64,000 nt of DNA from Corynebacterium singulare (GTDB lineage Bacteria; Actinomycetota; Actinomycetes; Mycobacteriales; Mycobacteriaceae), in contig NZ_CP010827.1 in assembly GCF_000833575.1 (NCBI RefSeq), positions 1,368,980 through 1,432,979 of the forward strand. Direction: 5' to 3'. Under the pieces are notes generated by a model that saw only the letters and a program-made list of their open reading frames with translations, was not told the DNA's origin and searched no databases. Position 1 is the first letter of the stretch, and every line of letters begins with the position of its first letter. A program made the translations under genes and the position numbers. Shown piece by piece: positions 1 to 10,169 of this stretch.

Positions 1-45
1 CTCGATGAGGCCGTTGCTGCTATTAGTGCTATCCTGCGTGGATAG
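1..45 (+). CDS. gmk: Guanylate kinase, C-terminal fragment
   Basis: Fourteen codons open from the window edge and end in TAG at 43-45; the peptide ends AISAILRG. The assignment rests on position: gmk directly precedes rpoZ in Corynebacterium and other actinobacteria. The enzyme phosphorylates GMP to GDP. The fragment is too short for family evidence of its own. Confidence 0.55.
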   Translation, partial: LDEAVAAISAILRG

Positions 46-83
46 ACCAAGATTTTGACCATCTATCAACAGTAAAGGTGCAT

Positions 84-386
84 GTGACCAACGTGACCAC
101 ACCTGCTAATTCTGAGGCCGTCAAGCCGGAGCCAGTCTTCGATCCGCCGACGGGCATTACCGCCCCGCCGATCGATGAGCTCCTGGACAAGGTCTCGTCC
201 AAGTACGCACTGGTGATCTTCGCTGCAAAGCGCGCGCGTCAGATCAACAGCTACTACCAGGAACAAGACGAAGGCGTATTCGAGTTCGTTGGACCGCTGG
301 TGACCCCGGAGCCGGGTGAGAAGCCGCTGTCCATCGCTCTGCGCGAAATTGAGGCCGGTCTCCTAGACCACGAGGAAGGCAACTAA
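84..386 (+). CDS. rpoZ: RNA polymerase omega subunit
   Basis: This 100-residue protein is the omega subunit, which helps assemble beta-prime into RNA polymerase. The diagnostic helix [16 protein letters not shown] lies near residues 40-55, preceded by [10 protein letters not shown]; length is typical for actinobacteria. A GTG at 78 and another at 84 are both in frame. I chose 84 because AAAGG at 74-78 then sits five bases upstream, whereas it would overlap the 78 start. It lies between gmk and coaBC and is closed by a strong terminator at 437-480. Confidence 0.9.
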   Translation: MTNVTTPANSEAVKPEPVFDPPTGITAPPIDELLDKVSSKYALVIFAAKRARQINSYYQEQDEGVFEFVGPLVTPEPGEKPLSIALREIEAGLLDHEEGN

Positions 387-436
387 TCTTCCTTGAGCGC
401 TCGGCAGGCGGGTGAGTGCCCGGTGCCGCGCCTTGT

Positions 437-480
437 AACCCACCCTGTGCATCGTGTGCGGATGCCCGGGTGGGTTTTCT
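437..480 (+). terminator. Rho-independent terminator after rpoZ
   Basis: AACCCACCC at 437-445 pairs perfectly with GGGTGGGTT at 468-476, with an inner GCATC/GATGC stem, and the hairpin runs directly into TTTTCT. It separates gmk-rpoZ from coaBC. Confidence 0.85.
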
Positions 481-530
481 GCGTCTTGGGTAACATTGTC
501 CGAGTGAATGACGTACAGGAGAACCCAGAC

Positions 531-1772
531 ATGACCAGCAACCCGCGTCGCATTCTTGTCGGCGTGGCGGGTGGTATCGCCGCGTATAAGGCCTGCCACC
601 TCATTCGTGACTTCAAAGAGCATGGCGATGATGTGCGCGTGGTTCCCACCGAACCCGCGCTCAACTTTGTTGGGGCAGCAACTTTTGAGGCGCTTTCTGG
701 GAACCCAGTGTCGACCACGGTTTTCGATGCTGTGGATGACGTTCAGCATGTGGCCTTGGGGCAGCAGGCCGACGCCGTCGTCATTGCTCCAGCGACTGCG
801 GACCTCATTGCCCGCTTGGCCGGTGGCCGTGCTGATGACTTGCTAACAGCCTCAGTCCTCGTGGCTACCTGCCCGATCGTCGTTGTGCCTGCCATGCACA
901 CGGAGATGTGGCTTAACCCGGCTACGCAGGACAATGTTGCTACGCTTCGTCGCCGTGGCATCACTGTTATGGAACCCGCTCATGGGCGTCTTACCGGCAA
1001 GGACACCGGCGCTGGGCGTCTTCCGGAACCTAGCCAAATTGCGGAGTTTGCACGTACGGTCCTTGCCGGCCACCCCGTTCCGTTCGATTGGAAGGGCCGT
1101 AAGGTCGTGGTTTCTGCTGGCGGCACCCAGGAAAACCTCGATCCGGTTCGCTACATAGGTAATCGATCGTCCGGACGCCAGGGTTTCGCCTTGGCGGAGC
1201 TCGCTGCACAGCGGGGCGCGGACGTGACCATCGTGGCTGGAAATACCGAGGAAATTCCTGTGCCGTCGGGAGCGACTATTCTCCGTGTGACGTCGACGCG
1301 CGACATGGAGAAGGCCATGAATGAGTCCGCGGCTGATGCCGATGTTGTCATCATGGCGGCCGCTGTAGCGGATTATCGTCCAGCTACTGTTGCTGGCTCG
1401 AAGATGAAAAAGGGAGCTGCGGACGAGCAACTCGCGCAGCTCGAGCTGGTGGAGAATCCGGATATCCTTAAGGGCCTTGTAGCCCGCCGTGACGGCGGTG
1501 AGCTCAAGAAAGATGCTGTCATCGTGGGCTTTGCTGCAGAAACTGGTGATGCAAACACGAGTGTGCTTGAGTACGCCCAGCAGAAATTCAAGAAAAAGGG
1601 CTGCGATGTGCTCATGGCCAATGAAGTGGGTGAGGGCAAAGTATTTGGACAGTCCACGAGCGCCGGCTGGATTCTTCGCCGAAATGCCGAACCGCTGGAG
1701 GTCGCTCACGGCAGTAAACAGGTGGTTGCGGCACAGATTCTCGATGCTGTGAATGAAAAGCTAGCGAAGTAG
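531..1772 (+). CDS. coaBC: Bifunctional phosphopantothenoylcysteine decarboxylase/synthetase (CoaBC)
   Basis: The 413-aa enzyme catalyses two steps of coenzyme A synthesis: CTP-dependent coupling of cysteine to 4'-phosphopantothenate (CoaB, C-terminal half) and FMN-dependent decarboxylation of the product (CoaC, N-terminal half). [17 protein letters not shown] at the N-terminus is the flavoprotein fold start, and [13 protein letters not shown] is the actinobacterial form of the PAMN-type active-site motif. The CoaB half begins near residue 185 with the glycine-rich [22 protein letters not shown] region cut by its conserved turns, and MANEVG is near residue 365. The ATG at 531 has AGGAGA at 517-522; upstream in-frame codons lie over the rpoZ terminator and are discarded. 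Confidence 0.93.
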   Translation: MTSNPRRILVGVAGGIAAYKACHLIRDFKEHGDDVRVVPTEPALNFVGAATFEALSGNPVSTTVFDAVDDVQHVALGQQADAVVIAPATADLIARLAGGRADDLLTASVLVATCPIVVVPAMHTEMWLNPATQDNVATLRRRGITVMEPAHGRLTGKDTGAGRLPEPSQIAEFARTVLAGHPVPFDWKGRKVVVSAGGTQENLDPVRYIGNRSSGRQGFALAELAAQRGADVTIVAGNTEEIPVPSGATILRVTSTRDMEKAMNESAADADVVIMAAAVADYRPATVAGSKMKKGAADEQLAQLELVENPDILKGLVARRDGGELKKDAVIVGFAAETGDANTSVLEYAQQKFKKKGCDVLMANEVGEGKVFGQSTSAGWILRRNAEPLEVAHGSKQVVAAQILDAVNEKLAK

Positions 1773-1790
1773 TGGTCGTTCTTGCAGATA

Positions 1791-1806
1791 TAGACTGCTT
1801 GGTCTA
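1791..1806. promoter_or_regulatory. Candidate McbR operator upstream of metK
   Basis: TAGAC-N6-GTCTA, a perfect inverted repeat, lies 96 bases before the metK start. It matches the published binding motif of McbR, the TetR-type repressor of sulfur-amino-acid genes in C. glutamicum, whose regulon includes metK. The mcbR gene itself is not in the window. Confidence 0.8.
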
Positions 1807-1902
1807 CGATGGCCTAGTGTTAACGCGTCGGGCTTTCAAGCTGGCATTGCGTCCCAGTTTCTTTTTTCCTTACGGCGCGCAGTACTAGTTAAAGGACTAT
1901 GT

Positions 1903-3126
1903 GTGACTGAATCAGCTTCTCAGGCAGTACGCCTCTTCACCAGCGAATCCGTGACCGAAGGCCACCCGGATAAAATTTGCGACGCAATCTCGGACGCCAT
2001 TCTTGACGCCCTTTTGGAGGCCGACCCGGACGCCCACGTCGCCGTGGAGACCTTGGTGACGACTGGCCAGGTCCACGTCGTCGGTGAGGTTCGCACCTCC
2101 GGGTACGTGGAGATCCCGCAGATTGTGCGCAAGACCCTCGTTGACATTGGATTTACCTCCTCCGATGTTGGCTTCGATGGCCACACCTGCGGTGTCAACG
2201 TGGCCATTGGTGAGCAGTCCCAGGAAATCGGCGCTGGTGTGGACGCATCGACCGAGGTGCGTTCCGGAACCTATGAGGATGATGACCAGTATGGTGCGGG
2301 TGACCAGGGCCTCATGTTCGGCTATGCCACCAATGAAACCCCGGAGTTCATGCCGCTGCCTATTTCCACGGCACACCGCCTCTCGCGCCGTCTTACCCAG
2401 GTGCGTAAGGAGGGCATCGTGCCCTCCCTGCGCCCCGACGGTAAGACCCAGGTGACCTTCGCCTATGACGAGGACGATGTTCCTACTCACCTGGAGACCA
2501 TCGTTATCTCCACGCAACATGATCCGGACGTGACGCAGGACTGGCTCATGGAACAGTTGCGCACCAACGTGGTGGAGTGGGTCGTGAGCGATGCCAACCT
2601 GAGTAAGTACTACACCGAGGACACGGAGTTACTGATCAACCCGTCCGGATCTTTCATCCTTGGCGGCCCGATGGGTGATGCTGGCCTGACCGGCCGCAAG
2701 ATTATCGTCGATACTTATGGCGGCATGGCCCGCCATGGTGGTGGCGCGTTCTCCGGCAAGGACCCGAGCAAGGTTGACCGTTCCGCTGCGTACGCCATGC
2801 GGTGGGTGGCCAAGAACATCGTGGCAGCCGAGCTTGCTGACCGCGCTGAGGTGCAGGTTGCCTATGCCATTGGCCGTGCAAAGCCAGTGGGCCTCTACGT
2901 TGAGACCTTCGGCACGGCAAAGAATGGACTGAGCGACAGTGCCATTCAGGCCGCGGTCAACAAGGTCTTTGATCTTCGTCCTGCCGCCATCATTCGTGAT
3001 TTGGACTTGCTTCGCCCGCTATACAGCGCAACTGCAGCCTACGGTCACTTCGGCCGTACTGACGTTGATCTCCCTTGGGAGGACACCACCCGTGCCGAGG
3101 AACTGCGCCGCGCCGCAGGCCTGTAG
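1903..3126 (+). CDS. metK: S-adenosylmethionine synthetase
   Basis: MetK makes S-adenosylmethionine from methionine and ATP in the cytoplasm. At 407 aa it is full length. The N-terminal [16 protein letters not shown] motif (about residues 20-35) binds ATP, and the glycine-rich loop [19 protein letters not shown] lies near residue 280. The GTG at 1903 is preceded by AAAGGA at 1891-1896; the protein starts [20 protein letters not shown], typical of corynebacteria. The McbR-type repeat at 1791-1806 suggests repression when methionine-pathway intermediates are plentiful. priA follows after 11 bases, so the two are probably cotranscribed. Confidence 0.96.
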   Translation: MTESASQAVRLFTSESVTEGHPDKICDAISDAILDALLEADPDAHVAVETLVTTGQVHVVGEVRTSGYVEIPQIVRKTLVDIGFTSSDVGFDGHTCGVNVAIGEQSQEIGAGVDASTEVRSGTYEDDDQYGAGDQGLMFGYATNETPEFMPLPISTAHRLSRRLTQVRKEGIVPSLRPDGKTQVTFAYDEDDVPTHLETIVISTQHDPDVTQDWLMEQLRTNVVEWVVSDANLSKYYTEDTELLINPSGSFILGGPMGDAGLTGRKIIVDTYGGMARHGGGAFSGKDPSKVDRSAAYAMRWVAKNIVAAELADRAEVQVAYAIGRAKPVGLYVETFGTAKNGLSDSAIQAAVNKVFDLRPAAIIRDLDLLRPLYSATAAYGHFGRTDVDLPWEDTTRAEELRRAAGL

Positions 3127-3137
3127 AATCGGGCGCC

Positions 3138-5171
3138 ATGCCCAAGAAGACACCCGCCGCCCATCAACCGGTCGCGCGGGTGTTGCCCTTATTAGGGGTT
3201 GCACACCTGGATAGATCCTTTGACTACCTCATTGATGAGGCCGATTCGGAGGTTGCGCAGCCGGGTGTTCGGGTGAGGATTAGGTTCAATGGCCGGCTTG
3301 TCGACGCCATCCTCCTCGCCCGCGGCAGTGACTCCGAGTTCGATGGATCGCTACGCTACATCGACCGCGTAATCTCACCTTTTGCGGTCTATACGCCGGC
3401 CATGTCTGCCCTGGTGGAGTCATTAGCCGCGCGCTATGGCGGAGTTCGCTCCGACATTATCCGCACCGCGATTCCTTCCCGCCATGCCAAGGCAGAAGAA
3501 GCAGATCTCGAGACTCCGTGGGAGGAACTTGGTACTACCGAGCATCCTGACTTGTCGGCGTGGTCGCACTATGTTCATGGCGAGTCCTTCGTCGATTCGG
3601 TACTGGAAGGCAAGATTGCCCGCGCTGCCTGGCAAATCGCGCCCGGCGCGGACTGGGCCGATGCCCTGGCTGCCTTGGGAACGAGCGTGGCGCTCACTGG
3701 CGGGGGAGTGCTCCTCGTCGTACCTGATCAGCGTGATCTTGACTGCTTGGAAGCGGCCTTCCGTCAGTATGTGTCCGCCAAGCAGATCACGGTGTTGGCC
3801 CATAGTACTGGCCCTCAGGCGCGTTATCGGCGTTACCTGTCCGCACTAACGGGCCAATCCCGCATCGTTATTGGCACACGTTCGGCCGCATTTGCTCCGG
3901 TCAAGGACCTTCAGCTGGCCGTCATCCTTAACGATGGCGACGACAACCTTGTTGACAACCTCAAACCCTATGTCCATGCCCGCGAGGTTCTCAGCACTCG
4001 CTCTGCTCAAGAAAGCTGCAGCCTCATTCTCGCCGGGCATTCGCGTACAGCGGAAGCCCAGTTGCTGGTTGAGTCCGGGTGGGCGCACGATCTTCTCCCG
4101 ACCGAGGAGTCAGTGGCAGCCTCCTGCCCCGACATCGTGCCGGTAGGCCGCTTCGGCGTGAACCTCACTAGGCACATGCAGGGCGGAACGACCTCTGTGT
4201 CCGGGCCCGCCTTCCAGGCAACACGCGCTGCTTTGGAGCGTGGCGAACCAGTGCTGGTACAGGTTCCGCGCAAGGGGTATGCGCCGATTCTGGCGTGTGG
4301 GAACTGTTCCTCCCCGGCGCGCTGCCGACACTGCAATGGGCCGTTGGGCCTGCCGTCCGCTGGTGGTCGCGACACCCAGTCCGCTGCTTTGCCCACTTGT
4401 CGCTGGTGCGGGCGTGTGGATACACATTACCGTTGCTCTGACTGCGGTTCACCGCGGCTTCGAGCCATCGTCTTGGGCTCTGAGCGCACCGCGGAAGAGA
4501 TGGGCCGTGCCTTCCCGCAGACGCGAGTTATCCAGTCGGGCGGTTCCAAGGTCATCGACGAAATAGCCCGCGAACCCGCGCTCGTCATAGCCACCCCCGG
4601 CGCGGAGCCACGCATCGAGGAAGGCGGGCGCTATGGAGCGGCCCTTCTTGTCGAGACCGGAGCGCTCTTGGGCCGACAGGATCTTCGCGCCACGGAAGAC
4701 ACCCTCGCCACATGGGCGGCAGCAGCAACACGCGTCAAGCCCGCACAGGATGGTGGCGTAGTTATCGTTGCCGCCGATGACCAGCTGGCTTTGGTCGGCT
4801 TCTTTGCACGTTGGGACATGGTAGGCGCCGCCGCCGCAGAGTTGCAGGCCCGCCGTGAAGTACGTTTCCCGCCAGCTGTTCATATGGCAGCCATCGATGG
4901 CGCCGATGCCTCCCTTGATGCCTTTCTTGAGCTCTCTGAGCTTCCAGAACACGCGGAGCTTCTGGGACCTGTACCGCTCCCACCCGGCGTCAGCCTTCCG
5001 GGCGACTATGACCGGGAGAGGGGAGGTGAGCCGCAGCGCCTGCTCGTGCGCACACCTTTAGGACCGCGTGCGGAGCTCGGCACAGCCTTGCGAAAGGCTA
5101 ATGCGGTACGCAGCGCGCGCAAAGATGTGTTGCCCTTGCGTATTGCGGTCGATCCCATCAACATCGGCTAA
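3138..5171 (+). CDS. priA: Primosomal protein N' (PriA), helicase-degenerate actinobacterial form
   Basis: The protein (677 aa) corresponds to PriA, the replication-restart protein that binds stalled forks. The 3'-end-binding N-terminal domain is present (ARVLPLLGVAHLDRSFDYL). Paired zinc-binding cysteines follow near residues 393-445 (CGNC, CRHC, CRWC, CSDC). The Walker A loop GxxGSGKT expected near residue 190 is replaced by ALTGGGVLLV with no lysine, and no DEEH-type Walker B is seen; at the matching place there is LNDGDDNLVDN. It is therefore probably a DNA-binding structural protein rather than an active helicase, as annotated in other actinobacteria. ATG 3138 is chosen just after metK; an upstream extension would overlap metK's 3' end. 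Confidence 0.88.
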   Translation: MPKKTPAAHQPVARVLPLLGVAHLDRSFDYLIDEADSEVAQPGVRVRIRFNGRLVDAILLARGSDSEFDGSLRYIDRVISPFAVYTPAMSALVESLAARYGGVRSDIIRTAIPSRHAKAEEADLETPWEELGTTEHPDLSAWSHYVHGESFVDSVLEGKIARAAWQIAPGADWADALAALGTSVALTGGGVLLVVPDQRDLDCLEAAFRQYVSAKQITVLAHSTGPQARYRRYLSALTGQSRIVIGTRSAAFAPVKDLQLAVILNDGDDNLVDNLKPYVHAREVLSTRSAQESCSLILAGHSRTAEAQLLVESGWAHDLLPTEESVAASCPDIVPVGRFGVNLTRHMQGGTTSVSGPAFQATRAALERGEPVLVQVPRKGYAPILACGNCSSPARCRHCNGPLGLPSAGGRDTQSAALPTCRWCGRVDTHYRCSDCGSPRLRAIVLGSERTAEEMGRAFPQTRVIQSGGSKVIDEIAREPALVIATPGAEPRIEEGGRYGAALLVETGALLGRQDLRATEDTLATWAAAATRVKPAQDGGVVIVAADDQLALVGFFARWDMVGAAAAELQARREVRFPPAVHMAAIDGADASLDAFLELSELPEHAELLGPVPLPPGVSLPGDYDRERGGEPQRLLVRTPLGPRAELGTALRKANAVRSARKDVLPLRIAVDPINIG

Positions 5172-5319
5172 CTGGCTGATGCCGTCGGAGTCGGAGAGGT
5201 ACGGGCTGGCGGGGTGAATAGGGCAGGATGCAGACGGGGTGAGGGGGCCTCGTCGCCAAGCGCGGTGCCTCGTGAACTATTGTCGGTCTGTAACGCCCCA
5301 ACGAAGAGGAGTACTCACC

Positions 5320-5829
5320 ATGACCGTGCGCAAGGTTCGCCTGTATGGCGATCCCGTCCTCAACACCCGTGCCGATGAGATCACCGACTTCGGCCCGTCC
5401 TTGGAGCGCCTAGCTCAGGACATGCTTGAGACCATGGAGGATGCCGGTGGAGTCGGGCTGGCGGCCAACCAGATTGGCTTGACCAAGCGTATCTTCGTCT
5501 TCGATTGCACCCACTACCAGGATGGTCTGCGCGGCGCCATAGTGAACCCGGAGTGGGAGGCCATTGGGGAGGAGACGCAGTTGGGCACCGAAGGCTGCCT
5601 GTCCATCCCAGGTATCTCGCAGCCGACCGAGCGCTTCAACACCGTGCGGGTACGCGGCGTCGATACAGCAGGCCGCCCGATCGCCATGGTGGCGTCTGGG
5701 TTGATGGCTCGCTGTATCCAGCACGAAACCGATCACCTCGACGGCGTACTCTTTCTGCAGCGCCTGAGTGATGACCTGCGTAAAGAATCCATGAAGACCA
5801 TCCGCGAAGCGGATTGGTTTAACGCTTAG
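5320..5829 (+). CDS. def: Peptide deformylase
   Basis: This 169-aa metalloenzyme removes the N-formyl group from nascent proteins. All three signature motifs are present: [10 protein letters not shown] (about residues 43-52), EGCLS (about 93-97) and QHETDHLDG (about 134-142), supplying the metal-ligand cysteine and the HExxH histidines. ATG 5320 has AGAGGAG upstream; the longer frame from 5239 has no support. It is followed 35 bases later by fmt, the enzyme that adds the formyl group, so formylation and deformylation are encoded together. Confidence 0.95.
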   Translation: MTVRKVRLYGDPVLNTRADEITDFGPSLERLAQDMLETMEDAGGVGLAANQIGLTKRIFVFDCTHYQDGLRGAIVNPEWEAIGEETQLGTEGCLSIPGISQPTERFNTVRVRGVDTAGRPIAMVASGLMARCIQHETDHLDGVLFLQRLSDDLRKESMKTIREADWFNA

Positions 5830-5864
5830 ATCCATACCTAACCAAGAAAGAGACACGACCTACT

Positions 5865-6845
5865 GTGCGTATCGTTTTCGCCGGAACCCCTGAACCTGCC
5901 GTGGTGGCGCTGGAGAAGCTCATTGCCTCGCGCCACGAGGTGGCTGCCGTTATTACCCGTCCGGATGCCCGCCGTGGACGTGGCCGCAGTCTGCATCCCA
6001 GTCCAGTTAAGGCCTTGGCCGAAGAGCACGGCATAGAGGTGCTTACCCCGACCACTCTCAAGGCCGGCACTGAGGACGGCGATGCGCTGCGTGCACGCTT
6101 GGCGGAGCTTTCGCCAGAAGCCATTCCAGTGGTGGCCTATGGCAACCTCATTACTGAGGATCTCCTCGACGTGCCCACGCACGGCTGGGTGAACCTGCAC
6201 TTTTCTCTGCTTCCGGCGTGGCGAGGTGCAGCCCCAGTCCAGGCATCCATCGCTGCGGGTGATGAGGAAACAGGAGCCACGACGTTCCGCATTGACAAGG
6301 GCCTCGACACTGGTGACATTCTTGCCACTGTGGAAGAATCCATCCAGCCTACCGATACTGCTGATGATCTCCTTACGCGCTTAGCTTATTCCGGCGCGGA
6401 CTTGCTCGTGCGCACGATGGATGGTCTCGAGGACGGCAGCATCACCCCGAAGCCGCAGCAGGGGGAGGCCACCTACGCGCACAAAATTGCTACGGAGGAC
6501 GCCCGCATCGACTGGGCGGCGCCTGCCGACGTCATTGATCGCCACATCCGTGCGCATACCCCAGGCCCTGGCGCATGGACGCTACTGGGCGAATCCCGTC
6601 TCAAGGTTGGTCCGGTGACGGCGGCACCTCAGTTCTCGGAAGAGAATGATTCCGCCAGTAACGCTCTTCGCCCTGGTGAAGTTCGCGTGGCCAAGAAGGA
6701 TGTCCTCGTGGGGACCGGCAGCAGTCCGGTTCGTTTGGGCCAGATTCAACCGCCCGGTAAGAAGATGATGAACGCCGCCGACTGGGGCAGGGGCCTCAGC
6801 AGCAAGATGACTCAGGATGGCAAGGATGAGGTGATCTTTTCATGA
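5865..6845 (+). CDS. fmt: Methionyl-tRNA formyltransferase
   Basis: Fmt transfers a formyl group from 10-formyl-tetrahydrofolate to initiator methionyl-tRNA. The protein is 326 aa, starts at a GTG ([17 protein letters not shown]) and shows the transferase motif [17 protein letters not shown] near residues 107-123, followed by the C-terminal tRNA-binding barrel. Its last codons overlap the rsmB start (ATGA, 6842-6845), implying coupled translation in a def-fmt-rsmB operon. Confidence 0.95.
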   Translation: MRIVFAGTPEPAVVALEKLIASRHEVAAVITRPDARRGRGRSLHPSPVKALAEEHGIEVLTPTTLKAGTEDGDALRARLAELSPEAIPVVAYGNLITEDLLDVPTHGWVNLHFSLLPAWRGAAPVQASIAAGDEETGATTFRIDKGLDTGDILATVEESIQPTDTADDLLTRLAYSGADLLVRTMDGLEDGSITPKPQQGEATYAHKIATEDARIDWAAPADVIDRHIRAHTPGPGAWTLLGESRLKVGPVTAAPQFSEENDSASNALRPGEVRVAKKDVLVGTGSSPVRLGQIQPPGKKMMNAADWGRGLSSKMTQDGKDEVIFS

Positions 6846-8434
6846 GCGGAGGATTCAGATCCCGAAGCAAGTCCGGGGATCCCGCTGACCGCGGCAGGAA
6901 AGAGCGAGGAAACACAGGCCAGCGCGGTGCCCAGCACTCGCGTGGACAGCGCTCCGGCAAGTCCGGTGGCCGGCCGAAAGGTGGGCGCAGCCAGCGCGCA
7001 CATGCTGGAAGTAGGCCACGCGGTGAAGGCCGTGACACGCGCCATTCCCAGGCGGATTCACTGATTCAGTCGGCTCGCCGATGCGGAGTGGATGTGCCAC
7101 GCGCGGTGGCCTTTGACGTGCTCCGTCGCGTCGATGCTGATGATGCCTTTGCCAACCTCACGCTGCCGAGGGCCTTGAGCGCTAACAAGCTCAGTGGGCG
7201 GGACGCTGCGTTCGCCACTGAGCTGACCTACGGCACCCTGCGTACCGAAGGGGTACTCGATGCGGTCATTTCTGAGTGCGCGTCCCGCGGCCTTGAGGCC
7301 ATGGCCCCGGAGGTGTTGACCGCACTGCGCTTGGGAACCTACCAGGTGTTGTATACCCGCGTGGAGGCGCACGCTGCCGTCGATACCACTGTGCGCCTCG
7401 TCGAGGCAGCGGGGCAGGAGAAGGCTAAGGGGTTTGCTAACGGCATCATGCGCACCATTACGCGTACCCCAGCGCAGGAGTGGTTCGATAAGCTCACCCC
7501 AGTGGGTGAGCTTGCAGCGGCGGCTTTCCGCCACGCACATCCGGAGTGGATTGCGCGTTCCTTTGCACGCGCGCTCGGGAATTCGGACGAACTTGAACAG
7601 GCGCTGGAAGCGGACTCGCAGCGTCCCATCGTTCACCTCGTCGCGCGCCCGGGTGAGATCACCGCGGAAGAGCTGGCGCTCATGACCGGCTGCGAAGAAG
7701 GCCGGTATTCGCCCTATGCGGTCTACCTTGAGCAGGGCGATCCGGGTGCGCTGGAGCCGGTACGCCAGGGCATGGCTGCGGTCCAAGATGAAGGATCACA
7801 GCTCATTGCCCGTGCGGTAACTGAAGCTCCGCTCAGTGGCGAGGACACTGGCCGCTGGCTCGACTTGTGCGCGGGCCCCGGTGGGAAGGCAGCGCTCATG
7901 GGCGCCATTGCCCGTATCGAGAGCGCCACCGTTGACGCCGTGGAGGTTTCACCGCATCGTGCGAAACTCGTGGAGAAGACGGTGGGTGATTTGCCTGTTC
8001 GTGTGCACACCGCCGACGGGCGCACTCCCGGACTGGAAGCGGGGTATGACCGCATTCTTGTCGACGCCCCCTGTTCCGGGCTCGGAGCCTTGCGCCGACG
8101 TCCCGAGGCACGGTGGCGCAAGTCTGAGTCCGACATTGCTGAACTCACCCGCCTGCAGACAGAGCTGCTTGAGTCCGCTCTGAAACTCGTGCGCCCTGGC
8201 GGCGTGGTGGTGTACTCCACGTGTTCGCCAGACCTGCGCGAAACCCGCGAGATCGTCGATGCCGCACTCGCTGAGCACGGTGGCGAGGCGGAGATCCACA
8301 TTGAGGAACTCGACGCCCGCGACATGCTGCCGACGATGGGCAATATTGGCTCCGAGCTGTCTGCCCAGCTGTGGCCGCACCGTCATGGCACGGATGCAAT
8401 GTTTTTCGCTATCCTTCGCCGAGTAGCGGACTAG
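6842..8434 (+). CDS. rsmB: 16S rRNA m5C967 methyltransferase
   Basis: The 530-aa SAM-dependent methyltransferase of the Sun/Fmu family modifies 16S rRNA. The first ~75 residues are a Gly/Arg/Ser-rich, probably disordered basic tail. A NusB-like RNA-binding domain follows (about 85-220). The Rossmann methyltransferase has [14 protein letters not shown] as SAM site near residue 340. The two catalytic cysteines are in [18 protein letters not shown] (about 410) and YSTCSPD (about 459). Start 6842 overlaps fmt by four bases. Confidence 0.92.
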   Translation: MSGGFRSRSKSGDPADRGRKERGNTGQRGAQHSRGQRSGKSGGRPKGGRSQRAHAGSRPRGEGRDTRHSQADSLIQSARRCGVDVPRAVAFDVLRRVDADDAFANLTLPRALSANKLSGRDAAFATELTYGTLRTEGVLDAVISECASRGLEAMAPEVLTALRLGTYQVLYTRVEAHAAVDTTVRLVEAAGQEKAKGFANGIMRTITRTPAQEWFDKLTPVGELAAAAFRHAHPEWIARSFARALGNSDELEQALEADSQRPIVHLVARPGEITAEELALMTGCEEGRYSPYAVYLEQGDPGALEPVRQGMAAVQDEGSQLIARAVTEAPLSGEDTGRWLDLCAGPGGKAALMGAIARIESATVDAVEVSPHRAKLVEKTVGDLPVRVHTADGRTPGLEAGYDRILVDAPCSGLGALRRRPEARWRKSESDIAELTRLQTELLESALKLVRPGGVVVYSTCSPDLRETREIVDAALAEHGGEAEIHIEELDARDMLPTMGNIGSELSAQLWPHRHGTDAMFFAILRRVAD

Positions 8435-8462
8435 GAGGAGTGAAGGGACTAGGCTGTGTGAC

Positions 8463-9140
8463 ATGTCTGCAGAAAAGTCTGGTCCTATCATTGCTCCGTC
8501 CATTTTGGCCGCTGACTTCACTCAGCTCGGTGATGAAGTCCGTGCAGTAGCCAACGCGGACTGGATCCACGTTGACATCATGGATGGTCACTTCGTTCCC
8601 AATCTGTCGTTCGGCCCGGACATTACCGCCACCGTAGACGGCATCACGCCCCAGACTCTCGACGTGCATCTCATGATTGAAGAACCCGAAAAATGGGTAG
8701 AAACATACGCCAAGGCGGGTGCTGATTGCATCATCTTCCACGTCGAAGCCGTAGCGGACAAGGACGCTGCCGTGGCTTTGGCCCACAAGATTCGAAACAT
8801 GGGCGTGCGCGCGGGTTTCTCCATCAAGCCAGGCACCCCGATCGAGCCGTGGTTGGACACGCTTGAGCACTTTGATGAGGTTCTTGTCATGTCCGTTGAA
8901 CCTGGCTTTGGTGGCCAAAGCTTCATGCCAGAGCAACTGGACAAGGTCCGGACGCTGCGCCAAACAATCGATGAGCGTGGCTTGGATGTGCTCATCGAAA
9001 TCGATGGCGGCATATCTGCCGAGACCATTCGGGAATCCGCCGAAGCCGGCTGCGATGCATTTGTGGCAGGTTCGGCCATTTATAAGCAGGACGATAAGGC
9101 CGCTGCCGTTGACGAGCTACGCCGTCTAGCAACGCTGTGA
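8463..9140 (+). CDS. rpe: Ribulose-phosphate 3-epimerase
   Basis: Rpe interconverts ribulose 5-phosphate and xylulose 5-phosphate. The 225-aa TIM barrel shows all family motifs: IAPSILAADF at the N-terminus, HVDIMDGHFVPNLSFGP with the metal-binding His and Asp, VHLMIEEPEKW, SVEPGFGGQSFMP, and IDGGISAET. Start is ATG 8463. The reading frame overlaps ribD by four bases; ribulose 5-phosphate is also the substrate of RibBA downstream, which links it to riboflavin synthesis. Confidence 0.96.
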   Translation: MSAEKSGPIIAPSILAADFTQLGDEVRAVANADWIHVDIMDGHFVPNLSFGPDITATVDGITPQTLDVHLMIEEPEKWVETYAKAGADCIIFHVEAVADKDAAVALAHKIRNMGVRAGFSIKPGTPIEPWLDTLEHFDEVLVMSVEPGFGGQSFMPEQLDKVRTLRQTIDERGLDVLIEIDGGISAETIRESAEAGCDAFVAGSAIYKQDDKAAAVDELRRLATL

Positions 9141-10165
9141 TCGTATCAGGAATGCTCTCACCAGTAATCCAGCATGCGCTGCGCCTCGCCATGGAGGCCG
9201 GCGCACAGGCGCGTGGTACGACGAGCCCCAACCCGCCCGTCGGTGCGGTCATCCTCGATGCGGCCGGTCAGGTCGTAGGCGTGGGCCACACTCAGCCACC
9301 GGGTGGGCCGCATGCGGAGATCATGGCTTTGGCAGACGCGGGGGACAAAGCCCGGGGTGGCACCGCAGTGGTGACCCTGGAGCCCTGCAACCACACCGGT
9401 CGTACGGGGCCCTGTGCACAGGCGCTTGTCGACGCCTCCGTTAGTGCCGTCTACTACCTCCACTCAGACCCAACCCCTCAAGCAGGGGGAGGAGCAACCA
9501 CTCTCGCGCGGTCGGGGGTCACTGCCAGACAACTTGATGCCCCTTCTGGGCCACAGGATGTGCTCATCCCCTGGCTGACTGCCGCATCCCTGGGACGTCC
9601 TCACGTGACCCTGAAGTTCGCCCAGAGCCTCGATGGTTTCACAGCCGCCGTCGATGGCACGAGCCAGTGGATCACAGGCGAGCGGGCTCGCGAGTATGTT
9701 CACGAGGATCGCGCCCGGCGCGATGCCATTCTCATAGGCACTGGCACCGCACTAGCGGATAACCCCTCGCTCACCGCTCGCTTTCCAGACGGCTCGCTGC
9801 GTGAAACGCAGCCACGGCGTGTAGTAGTGGGCTCGAGGGACGTGCTTCAGCACGGCGCGGACAACCTTGGAAGCCTAGGCTTCGAGCAGTACGCCACCCC
9901 CGAGGAGGCACTGGCGGAGCTCTATTCGAGTGGCGCGCGCGACGTCCTTGTCGAAGGAGGGGCAGGCCTTGCCATCAGCATGCTGGAAATGGGCTGCGTG
10001 GATGCCGTGCAGGCCTACCTCGGCAACGTCATTCTCGGTGAGGGCACCGGGGTTCTCGCCCGTGCGGCGGCATCGACGCTGGCCACAGCCCCGCGCTGGC
10101 AGCGTACGGCCGTGATGGAACTGGGCGATGATCTGCTTGTTGAATACCGGAAGAAAGGACAATGA
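9137..10165 (+). CDS. ribD: Riboflavin biosynthesis deaminase/reductase RibD
   Basis: RibD deaminates and then reduces the pyrimidine intermediate formed from GTP. The 342-aa protein has an N-terminal zinc deaminase with HAEIMAL (about residues 57-63) and PCNHTGRTGPCAQAL (about 82-96), and a C-terminal reductase starting near residue 153 (HVTLKFAQSLDGFTA). The GTG at 9137 overlaps the rpe stop; an ATG at 9152 is an alternative, but AGG lies only one base before it. It heads a riboflavin operon. I saw no FMN-riboswitch core upstream; the gene overlaps rpe. Confidence 0.93.
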   Translation: MIVSGMLSPVIQHALRLAMEAGAQARGTTSPNPPVGAVILDAAGQVVGVGHTQPPGGPHAEIMALADAGDKARGGTAVVTLEPCNHTGRTGPCAQALVDASVSAVYYLHSDPTPQAGGGATTLARSGVTARQLDAPSGPQDVLIPWLTAASLGRPHVTLKFAQSLDGFTAAVDGTSQWITGERAREYVHEDRARRDAILIGTGTALADNPSLTARFPDGSLRETQPRRVVVGSRDVLQHGADNLGSLGFEQYATPEEALAELYSSGARDVLVEGGAGLAISMLEMGCVDAVQAYLGNVILGEGTGVLARAAASTLATAPRWQRTAVMELGDDLLVEYRKKGQ

Positions 10166-10169
10166 CATA

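Noticed and set aside
1773..1902. SAM riboswitch before metK
   Set aside because: The 130-base leader has no SAM-box core; the McbR-type repeat explains control.
9100..9160. FMN riboswitch before ribD
   Set aside because: ribD overlaps rpe and no RFN-type conserved core is visible upstream.
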